The notes beneath the pieces are model-generated. The model was given only the letters and a program-made list of their open reading frames with translations. It was not told where the DNA came from and did no database searches. Shown piece after piece: positions 1-5,281 of a DNA stretch of 7,704 bases. The first letter of the stretch is position 1. Every line of letters begins with the position of its first letter. The stretch spans positions 1 through 7,704 of the forward strand of contig CAIOHI010000315.1 in assembly GCA_903858075.1 (NCBI GenBank), read 5' to 3'. A program made the translations under genes and the position numbers. The DNA comes from an uncultured Actinomycetes bacterium. Its GTDB lineage: Bacteria > Actinomycetota > Acidimicrobiia > Acidimicrobiales > Ilumatobacteraceae.

Positions 1-99
1 AGCGTGGAAATCATCTCCGATACTCTCGACGGAATTCCGGCAATGGAGCGGGCAAAAGTGCAAGCCGAGTCGCTTGAGCGCACTTTGGCGTTACTTTAA
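1..99 (+). CDS. C-terminal end of an unidentified protein (partial)
   Basis: Frame 1 is open from the window edge to TAA at 97-99 and encodes the last 32 residues of a protein, ending in ESLERTLALL. The segment reads as an amphipathic helix rich in Glu, Arg and Leu, with no cysteines and no motif I recognise. It lies on the same strand as the P450 gene, 57 nt upstream of that gene's ATG, so it could be the preceding gene of the same transcription unit. That the frame is coding is inferred from its in-register stop and plausible composition. The function cannot be assigned from this fragment. Confidence 0.5.
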   Translation, partial: SVEIISDTLDGIPAMERAKVQAESLERTLALL

Positions 100-144
100 T
101 CCTCGCTTCATATTTTGAGTTCGCTTGAAGGGCACGAATTAGGC

Positions 145-150
145 GACAAT
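145..150 (+). promoter_or_regulatory. candidate -10 box for a leaderless P450 transcript
   Basis: GACAAT lies 6 nt before the ATG at 157, the distance at which a transcript would begin at or next to the start codon. There is no good Shine-Dalgarno in front of that ATG. TTGAAG at 125-130 is the nearest -35-like hexamer, but its spacing of 14 nt is too short, so the promoter call is weak. Confidence 0.25.
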
Positions 151-156
151 AGAGAC

Positions 157-1461
157 ATGGCAGTGAAAGTTCCTCAAATTGGCCCAGCTACTCCTGAAGA
201 GGCAGACCTCAAAGGTCTGAACCCCTTCCGCGACTCCATCATGCACCAGTGCCCGCACATGTACTTCCGGCGCATGCAGCAAGAAACACCGCTGTTCGAT
301 GTTGAAGGTACCGACGTTCACATTGTGACGCGTCATGAACTCATTGTGCCGTTAGTGCGCGATACAGAAACTTTCTCGAACCGTTTTGGTAGCGCAGGCG
401 AGCCGCCAAAGGGTGAAGTTCTGGAGAAGATGAAAGCAGTGCTTGCGACGGGTTGGCCACAAACACCCACGATGCTCACCATCGACCCGCCGTACCACAC
501 GCGTTTTCGAAACACCGTCGCTTCATTTTTCACACCACGAAAAATTGCTGAATTGCGTCCGCTTATCGAAGAATATGTCGAGAGCATCATGGATAAATTT
601 ATTGATCGGCCCGACAAGACAATGGAATTTGTGCGCGATTTTGCCGTTCCACTTCCCATTGCTGCAATCGCTTTTATTTTAAGCGTGCCACTCGACAAGA
701 TGGCCGACCTCAAGCGTTGGAGCGACGACTCCATCGCAACAATTGGTAGCAGCATCTCAGACGACCGCCGCATTGAAGCACTCACCGGTGTGATGGAAAT
801 GCAGCGTTATTTTGCAGGTCGCTTAGAGGAAAAGCGAGCCGACCCCGCCGACGACTTGCTCACCGCATTAGTAACTGCAGAAATCGACACCGACGAGGGA
901 ACAAAGCGATTACTCGATATTCCCGAGATGCTCTCGATCATTGCCCAACTGCTCACCGCAGGAAATGAAACAACCACCAACACATTCGCTGAAGGCATGC
1001 TTTACTTCGCCGAAAACATGGATGTGTGGGCAAAGGTTCGCGAAGATCGCACGCTCATTGGCCCAGCTGTAGAAGAAATTCTGCGTTTGTCGTCGCCCTC
1101 AGGGGGGATGTTCCGCGTTGTCACCAAAGACGATGTGGAAATTGATGGTTGCCCCGTGCCAAAGGGTGACCGCATCATGCTCATGTACTCGGCTGCAAAC
1201 CGTGACCCGAAGGTGTGGGGCGAAACCCCCGACCAATTCGACCCACTGCGCCCCAACCTGAAAGAGCACCTTGCATTTGGTAAGGGAATCCACTTCTGCA
1301 TTGGGGCACCGCTTGCACGCCTTGAATTACAGGTGGCCTTTGAGAAAATGGCAGACCGCTTGAAGTCGTGGAGCCTCTTAGAAACGAATGATTTCCGCTA
1401 TCACGACAGTTTCATGTTGCGCGGCTTGAAGAAGCTCGATTTATCATTTGAAGTGGTCTGA
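157..1461 (+). CDS. cytochrome P450 monooxygenase
   Basis: This is a soluble bacterial-type P450 of 434 residues, the usual length, with no membrane anchor. It should activate O2 on a heme-thiolate and hydroxylate or epoxidise a hydrophobic substrate, using electrons from a ferredoxin or reductase not encoded here. The diagnostic motifs are all present: the I-helix AGNETTTN (residues 268-275, with the E271/T272 acid-alcohol pair), the K-helix EILR (E307, R310), a PERF-like region around 355-365, and the heme loop FGKGIHFCIG with ligand Cys381. ATG 157 is chosen over the TTG at 115 because MAVKVPQIGP matches a normal P450 N-terminus and the extra 14 residues have no family character. The closest known relatives are probably the steroid/fatty-acid type P450s of actinobacteria, but the substrate cannot be told from sequence alone. 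The B12-binding subunit gene follows 37 nt downstream. Confidence 0.95.
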   Translation: MAVKVPQIGPATPEEADLKGLNPFRDSIMHQCPHMYFRRMQQETPLFDVEGTDVHIVTRHELIVPLVRDTETFSNRFGSAGEPPKGEVLEKMKAVLATGWPQTPTMLTIDPPYHTRFRNTVASFFTPRKIAELRPLIEEYVESIMDKFIDRPDKTMEFVRDFAVPLPIAAIAFILSVPLDKMADLKRWSDDSIATIGSSISDDRRIEALTGVMEMQRYFAGRLEEKRADPADDLLTALVTAEIDTDEGTKRLLDIPEMLSIIAQLLTAGNETTTNTFAEGMLYFAENMDVWAKVREDRTLIGPAVEEILRLSSPSGGMFRVVTKDDVEIDGCPVPKGDRIMLMYSAANRDPKVWGETPDQFDPLRPNLKEHLAFGKGIHFCIGAPLARLELQVAFEKMADRLKSWSLLETNDFRYHDSFMLRGLKKLDLSFEVV

Positions 1462-1482
1462 GCGAGACGGCTCGTAGCCCCT

Positions 1483-1488
1483 TAGACT
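1483..1488 (+). promoter_or_regulatory. candidate -10 box before the B12-binding subunit
   Basis: TAGACT (TANNNT) lies 10 nt before the ATG at 1499, and no purine-rich Shine-Dalgarno precedes that ATG. This suggests a leaderless or near-leaderless internal start in addition to read-through from the P450 gene. No convincing -35 is seen, as usual for such weak calls. Confidence 0.25.
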
Positions 1489-1498
1489 CAGAAGTCTT

Positions 1499-1906
1499 AT
1501 GGCAGGTGAACGAGTTCTTGTTGCAAAAGTCGGTCTCGACGGTCACGACCGTGGAATAAAAGTGGTGGCACGTATCTTGCGTGATGCTGGCTTTGAAGTC
1601 ATTTATACAGGTCTCTTCCAGACCCCCGACAAAGTTGCTGCTGCAGCAATCGACGAAGATGTCGATGCGGTGGGGCTCTCTATGTTGTCTGGGGCACATA
1701 TGACTCTTGCGCCAAAAGTTGTTGAGAAAATGCGTGAGCGTGGAGTTGATGTTCCTGTTGTTGTGGGCGGAATCATTCCCGTGCAAGATGCCGACAAGTT
1801 GAAGGCACTCGGTGTTGCAGGAGTCTTAAACCCAGGTGCAACTTCAGACCAAGTAGTAGAACTCATGCGCTCGGTCATTGCTGCTTCACGGGCTGGCGCA
1901 AAGTAA
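1499..1906 (+). CDS. B12-binding small subunit of an acyl-CoA mutase
   Basis: The 135-residue protein is a single cobalamin-binding (Rossmann-like) domain, equivalent to the C-terminal domain of methylmalonyl-CoA mutase. The base-off/His-on signature DxHxxG is present as DGHDRG (D14, H16, G19), where H16 should replace dimethylbenzimidazole as the lower cobalt ligand. The SxL segment is S61-M-L63 and the nucleotide-tail GG is G90-G91. Family knowledge says such small proteins pair with a separate TIM-barrel subunit that binds the acyl-CoA (methylmalonyl-, isobutyryl- or 2-hydroxyisobutyryl-CoA mutase). No such subunit is in this window, so the substrate is undetermined. The stop lies 5 nt before the pafB-like start, implying co-transcription with the regulators. 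The start is ATG 1499, since VLVAKVGLDGHD is the normal N-terminal strand of the family. Confidence 0.9.
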   Translation: MAGERVLVAKVGLDGHDRGIKVVARILRDAGFEVIYTGLFQTPDKVAAAAIDEDVDAVGLSMLSGAHMTLAPKVVEKMRERGVDVPVVVGGIIPVQDADKLKALGVAGVLNPGATSDQVVELMRSVIAASRAGAK

Positions 1907-1911
1907 CTCCA

Positions 1912-2865
1912 GTGGCCGGAGTCGCCCGCGATCAAGCAGAGCGAGTACTTAATCTCATTGCGTTGCTCACGGAAAACTCGCAGCCACTCACGTTCACTCA
2001 AATTCGTGGTGCACTTGGTGCCAATAACTACGCCGATGGCGAATCGGGCAGGGCAACCTTCGAGCGCGACAAAGCTTTGGTTCGCGAAATGGGTGTTCCC
2101 ATTGAAATGAAAACTTTAGGCGGCAACCAAGCCGGTGAGTCGAGCTATCGCATCGACCGTCGCCAACTTGAATTGTCATCGGTTCATTTCACGAGCGAAG
2201 AGCGCCAAGCATTGCAACTTGCATTGGCTGCAGTGCATATTGACGCCGCATGGGCCGACCGTGCGCGTTTGAAGTTAGGCCTCGATGTTGCAGAGGGCGA
2301 AACCTTGGCGCAAGCACATTTGCCCGTCAACAGTGTTGCATTGCCAGTGGTCACCGAGGCTGCACAAAATTCTAAAGAAATTAGTTTTAGTTATCGCGGT
2401 GAAATGCGGCGTCTTCACCCTTACGGAGTCTTGGGTCGTGGCGGGTACTGGTACGTAGTGGGCGCCGACCAAATGCGCAATGCAATACGCAGCTTTCGAG
2501 TCGATCGCATTGAAGGCAAAGTAAAAATTCTCGACGCCACTTTTGAGCGCCCACAAGGTTTCGATATTCAAGCGGCAGTCGCCACCGATACAGAAATGCT
2601 CGGAGAAGGTGCAGAGCCCACCATGGCCCACGTGCTCATTAATGCAGCTCTTAAACCTAGTGTCTTGCGAGAATTCGGCAACGAGTCGGTTATTGAAACT
2701 CGCGATAACGGTGCAGTTGTTGTCGAAGTGCCATGCGGAAATGAAGGACCTTTTCGTTCGTGGTTGCTTGGGCTTGTGGAACATGCCGAAGTGTTATCGC
2801 CAGCCGATGTGCGCGAAGGCATCAAAAACTGGTTGTCTGACATGCAAAAAAGTGGTGCGCAATGA
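1912..2865 (+). CDS. pafB: PafB-like WYL-domain transcriptional regulator
   Basis: The 317-residue protein has the layout of the PafB/PafC family: an N-terminal winged helix (about residues 7-70, with DKALVREMGVPI at the recognition/wing end), a WYL domain (about 146-205) and a C-terminal WCX domain (about 235-312). The WYL core is visible as LHPYG (168-172), WYV (180-182, variant of WYL) and the basic RSFRVDRI (193-200). In mycobacteria PafB and PafC form a heterodimer that activates the LexA-independent DNA-damage regulon, with the WYL domains sensing single-stranded DNA. The start is GTG 1912, 5 nt after the preceding stop and without a clear ribosome site, which suggests reinitiation by ribosomes leaving the mutase-subunit gene. 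The 3' end overlaps the next gene by ATGA. The specific name rests on tandem pairing with the PafC-like gene. A generic WYL regulator is the alternative. Confidence 0.85.
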   Translation: MAGVARDQAERVLNLIALLTENSQPLTFTQIRGALGANNYADGESGRATFERDKALVREMGVPIEMKTLGGNQAGESSYRIDRRQLELSSVHFTSEERQALQLALAAVHIDAAWADRARLKLGLDVAEGETLAQAHLPVNSVALPVVTEAAQNSKEISFSYRGEMRRLHPYGVLGRGGYWYVVGADQMRNAIRSFRVDRIEGKVKILDATFERPQGFDIQAAVATDTEMLGEGAEPTMAHVLINAALKPSVLREFGNESVIETRDNGAVVVEVPCGNEGPFRSWLLGLVEHAEVLSPADVREGIKNWLSDMQKSGAQ

Positions 2866-3806
2866 GCACAGCTCCGCGTCAACGTCGTGCTGCTGAGCGC
2901 GTGCAAGGGCTACTTATTATGTTGCCGTGGCTTGCCGAGCGCAAACGTGTGTCAATTCATGAAATGGCAAGCACTTTTCAACTGAGTGTTGAAGAGCTGA
3001 GCCAAGATCTCACCCTTGCTGGTCTCTGTGGCACTCCGCCATATTCTCCACTTGAGCTCATTGAAATTTTCTTCGATGAAAATGAAGTGTGGGTAGAAAT
3101 ACCCAATGTGTTCAACAAGCCACTGCGCCTTTCGGTTGCCGAGGCTTTTGCGTTGCGTGCTGTTGCCGACACTGCTCTTGCGTTGCCTGGCGCAGCCAAC
3201 TCCGCCGCATTAGGTTCAGCCATTCAAAAACTCAATGAGCTCACCGCAATTGACGATGCTCTTGTTATTGAAAACCCTCACGATCCGCTTCTCGCCGAAC
3301 TCGCTCACTTTTGTGATACCAACGCGCGTGTTTCACTTGACTATTTTTCGCCCACTACGAATAAGTCAACATCACGAAGCGTGGTGCCACGGCGCATATG
3401 GCTCAATGGCGAACATTGGTATCTCGATGCCATTGACCTTGGAATTAATGAGCCACGCGTTTTTCGTGTCGATCGCATTAGTGCATTGAAAGATTCTGGT
3501 GAAGTGGTAGATGCAGCGACTCTTCCAGCCCTTGCCGATGAGCCTGGTTTTCACTGGGATGCGCACGCTGAACGCGTCACCCTTCATTTACAGCCATCTG
3601 CGCATTGGGTGGCAGAACGTTACCCCGTGTACTCGCAGCGCAAAATAGGCGATGCAGTATTGGAAGTAGTTCTTCCAGTGACCTCGGCTCCTTGGCTGGG
3701 TCGATTGTTGGTACGGGCCGGAAATGCTGCTGTGGTGGTGAGCCCAGATAAGTATGTAACTCTTGGTGCCGACACGGCTGCCAATATTTTGGCTCGCTAC
3801 AACTAA
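2862..3806 (+). CDS. pafC: PafC-like WYL-domain transcriptional regulator
   Basis: The 314-residue protein begins with a winged-helix region (about residues 9-85) that has the PafC-like features LPWLAE (21-26), a short helix-turn-helix around 30-52, and GTPPYSP (57-63). The WYL domain spans about 143-208 with WYL at 186-188 and FRVDRI at 201-206. A WCX domain follows (about 236-312). Together with the upstream gene it should form the PafBC heterodimeric activator of the DNA-damage response known from mycobacteria. The ATG sits inside the pafB stop (ATGA), so the two chains are translationally coupled, fitting a 1:1 complex. Neither pafA nor tatAC, the usual actinobacterial neighbours, is nearby. 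The TAA stop overlaps the stop of the convergent exonuclease gene by 4 bp. Confidence 0.87.
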   Translation: MSTAPRQRRAAERVQGLLIMLPWLAERKRVSIHEMASTFQLSVEELSQDLTLAGLCGTPPYSPLELIEIFFDENEVWVEIPNVFNKPLRLSVAEAFALRAVADTALALPGAANSAALGSAIQKLNELTAIDDALVIENPHDPLLAELAHFCDTNARVSLDYFSPTTNKSTSRSVVPRRIWLNGEHWYLDAIDLGINEPRVFRVDRISALKDSGEVVDAATLPALADEPGFHWDAHAERVTLHLQPSAHWVAERYPVYSQRKIGDAVLEVVLPVTSAPWLGRLLVRAGNAAVVVSPDKYVTLGADTAANILARYN

Positions 3807-4399
3807 AGAGCTAGTTGGTACAGGTCGTTCACGGTGTGAGCATCGTGTGACGCAATGAGAATTGAAAGCAGTTGCGCGGTAGCAGTTGCATCGCAGAGCG
3901 CATCGTGAGCATTGGTGAGGGGAATGTTGTATTTCTCGCACAGGGCCGTGAGGCGGTGTTGCTCGGCACGCTTGGGGTCGAGAAGACGCGACATTTGCAA
4001 TGTGCAGAGGTGCTGGTCGACTTCAATGTTGATGCTGTGTCGTTGTGACTCTGACTTAATGAAACCAAAGTCGAACTTGGCATTGTGTGCAACAAGAATG
4101 CGTTTTCTTGCGAGGCGACGCAGCTGACGCATTGCTCGTTTGGTGTGCAGTCCTTGGCGTAGCTGTTCATTGGTAATGCCATGAATATGGTGTGCTGGTG
4201 GGTGCTCGGACCCCCAGGGAAATGGCCCGCCATTGCTGGGGCACACGTACGTGCTGTAACTGCGCAGCACTTGACCTTTTGAGTTAGTAACAACTGCGCC
4301 GATTTGCAAAATGAGGTCGCTGTCGGTTGCCAAACCAGTGGTCTCGACATCGACAACGAGGAACTCCGCCTTTTTGAGTGGCGGCATTTTGCGGGGCAT
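3803..4399 (-). CDS. DnaQ-like DEDDh 3'-5' exonuclease
   Basis: The 198-residue protein is a single exonuclease domain of the DNA polymerase III epsilon family. Exo I is DVETTG (D17, E19), Exo II is AHNAKFDFGF (D110), and Exo III is AHDALCDA with the catalytic H165 and D170, so the two-metal DEDDh site is complete. It should trim DNA or RNA 3' ends in the cytoplasm. There is no polymerase, BRCT or UvrC-type domain, so it is a free-standing exonuclease and not necessarily the replicative proofreader. ATG 4399 is preferred because TACTGT (4407-4412) lies 7 nt upstream as a leaderless -10. GTG 4408 and ATG 4387 remain possible. It follows the epoxide-hydrolase gene on the same strand by about 24 nt and converges with pafC, sharing 4 bp at the stops. 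Confidence 0.9.
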   Translation of the reverse strand: MPRKMPPLKKAEFLVVDVETTGLATDSDLILQIGAVVTNSKGQVLRSYSTYVCPSNGGPFPWGSEHPPAHHIHGITNEQLRQGLHTKRAMRQLRRLARKRILVAHNAKFDFGFIKSESQRHSINIEVDQHLCTLQMSRLLDPKRAEQHRLTALCEKYNIPLTNAHDALCDATATAQLLSILIASHDAHTVNDLYQLAL

Positions 4400-4406
4400 G
4401 TGTTGC

Positions 4407-4412
4407 ACAGTA
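4407..4412 (-). promoter_or_regulatory. candidate -10 box of a leaderless exonuclease transcript
   Basis: Read on the minus strand the hexamer is TACTGT (TANNNT), ending 7 nt before the ATG at 4399. There is no Shine-Dalgarno in front of this ATG, which is why an internal leaderless start is considered. No -35 was recognised. Confidence 0.25.
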
Positions 4413-4423
4413 GGGCAGGCGTG

Positions 4424-4804
4424 TTAGCCGGAAATTGCTTTTTGGAACATGGCCATGTCGAAGTAGTCGCGCCACAACGTAATTTTTCCATTGGCAATAG
4501 TGAAAATGCCCATGAGGGGAACTTCCACCCAACGATCGCCCATCTTGAAGCGGTCGGTGCGTTCATTCATTACGACGCCAGAAGTGGCATCGCCAGATGA
4601 TGTTTGGTGATGAATGACCCAATCGATCTCGCTGCAACTTGCGAGGAACGGAGCTAGCCCTTCTCGCACACCTTCTGGACCAAAAACTTTGCGCATTGGC
4701 ACATTGTCGTATTCACACTTTTCGTCAAGAAGGAGAAGCGCAGCTTCAAGATCTTTTGTCTCAATGAGATGAATGAAGTGGCGTACAAGCTGGTCTGGCG
4801 TCAT
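4424..4804 (-). CDS. limonene-epoxide-hydrolase-like (SnoaL fold) protein
   Basis: The 126-residue protein matches the small alpha+beta barrel of limonene-1,2-epoxide hydrolase, which opens epoxides by a one-step Asp-Arg-Asp mechanism. The likely equivalents of the known active site are all visible: Y32 and N34 (EYDN, positions the water), R82 and D84 (ERTDR), and W111, R112, D113 (WRDYFD). This favours a real epoxide hydrolase over a non-catalytic SnoaL cousin. The mycobacterial EphG is a known relative in fold and motif. The start is ATG 4804. The frame stays open for 97 more codons upstream, but that part overlaps whiB and encodes low-complexity Arg/Ala/Pro sequence. The gene begins 37 nt after the whiB stop, so co-transcription is likely. 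The substrate is unknown. The P450 across the window could in principle make epoxides, but nothing in the sequence links the two. Confidence 0.85.
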   Translation of the reverse strand: MTPDQLVRHFIHLIETKDLEAALLLLDEKCEYDNVPMRKVFGPEGVREGLAPFLASCSEIDWVIHHQTSSGDATSGVVMNERTDRFKMGDRWVEVPLMGIFTIANGKITLWRDYFDMAMFQKAISG

Positions 4805-4816
4805 CTCGTTATTCTT

Positions 4817-4833
4817 GCCGATGACGACTCGGC
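4817..4833 (-). repeat. small hairpin between whiB and the epoxide-hydrolase gene
   Basis: GCCGA and TCGGC form a 5-bp stem with a 7-nt loop in the 37-nt gap. No T-run follows on the minus strand, so it is not a usual intrinsic terminator. It might influence stability or translation of the downstream cistron, or be chance. Confidence 0.2.
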
Positions 4834-4841
4834 GCAACGTA

Positions 4842-5171
4842 TTACGCGCTGTGTGGCATGCGGGCGCGAATGCCAATGGGGGCAGCAACGGTGAAACCGG
4901 CAAGGTGCCTGTCTTCTTCGCTCTCGCCGGCCCAGTAGCCGTATTCATGATTGGTTCGTGCGTACTCACGGCACTGAGCCGTGACCGAGCACTGATCGCA
5001 CAGCTGGCGGGCACGCGCTTCGCGGCGGGCGCGGGCTTGAGGGCGCTCGGCCTTCGGAGGGAAAAAGAGGGGGGTGCGACCTTTGCACGCAGCAAGTTCG
5101 GTCCAATGCTCGGAATCTTTCACTACTGCAGGAGCAGGAATTTGAATCATTTTGATTTCGATGAGTGACAT
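4842..5171 (-). CDS. WhiB-family iron-sulfur transcriptional regulator
   Basis: The 109-residue protein carries the four WhiB cysteines C29, C58, C61 and C67 (spacing x28, x2, x5), expected to hold a 4Fe-4S cluster that reacts with O2 or NO. The turn motif, usually G-[I/V]-W-G-G, is here GYWAG (78-82), followed by the usual acidic/basic ESEEDR. Members bind the primary sigma factor and alter promoter choice. A basic Arg-rich stretch (residues 48-56) precedes the second cysteine, and a C-terminal tail follows. ATG 5171 is chosen because GAGAAGG lies 8 nt upstream. In-frame ATGs at 5210 and 5207 lack such a site, and ATG 5150 is a weaker alternative. The gene stands between phoH2 and the epoxide-hydrolase gene on one strand and has its own promoter candidate. 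Which WhiB subclass it belongs to I cannot say. Confidence 0.93.
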   Translation of the reverse strand: MSLIEIKMIQIPAPAVVKDSEHWTELAACKGRTPLFFPPKAERPQARARREARARQLCDQCSVTAQCREYARTNHEYGYWAGESEEDRHLAGFTVAAPIGIRARMPHSA

Positions 5172-5179
5172 TGTGAGCG

Positions 5180-5186
5180 CCTTCTC
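5180..5186 (-). promoter_or_regulatory. ribosome binding site deciding the whiB start
   Basis: GAGAAGG on the minus strand lies 8 nt before ATG 5171. It supports this start over the in-frame upstream ATGs at 5207 and 5210. Confidence 0.6.
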
Positions 5187-5208
5187 TATGGGGTGACCGT
5201 GTTTCATC

Positions 5209-5238
5209 ACACTATGAGGGCGCTAAGGGTAAATGCAA
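5209..5238 (-). promoter_or_regulatory. candidate whiB promoter
   Basis: On the minus strand TTGCAT (5233-5238) and TAGTGT (5209-5214) are separated by 18 nt, giving a housekeeping-sigma-like promoter with a start near 5202 and a leader of about 30 nt that contains the ribosome site. The palindrome at 5241-5254 lies directly upstream of the -35, a position suitable for an activator. Confidence 0.45.
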
Positions 5239-5240
5239 GT

Positions 5241-5281
5241 ATTTAGTACTAAATGTGCCAACAAGCACATGAGGTACTAAA
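5241..5281. repeat. cluster of palindromes and a direct repeat between phoH2 and whiB
   Basis: ATTTAGTACTAAAT (5241-5254) is a perfect 14-bp palindrome. It shares two bases with an inverted repeat ATGTGC/GCACAT (5253-5258 and 5265-5270, 6-nt loop). The octamer GTACTAAA of the palindrome recurs at 5274-5281, 28 bp away, covering the phoH2 stop codon. On the minus strand the hairpin begins 7 nt after the phoH2 stop but is followed only by TTTAG, so it is a poor intrinsic terminator. An operator role is at least as likely. Confidence 0.5.

Noticed and set aside
333..785. Long minus-strand open frame inside the P450 gene
   Set aside because: It is a shadow of the P450 coding sequence, Ser-rich with no motif. 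Similar antisense frames throughout the window were discarded for the same reason.
4805..5095. 97-codon open upstream extension of the epoxide-hydrolase frame
   Set aside because: It overlaps whiB on the same strand in another frame, is Arg/Ala/Pro low-complexity, and the hydrolase domain begins right at the ATG at 4804.
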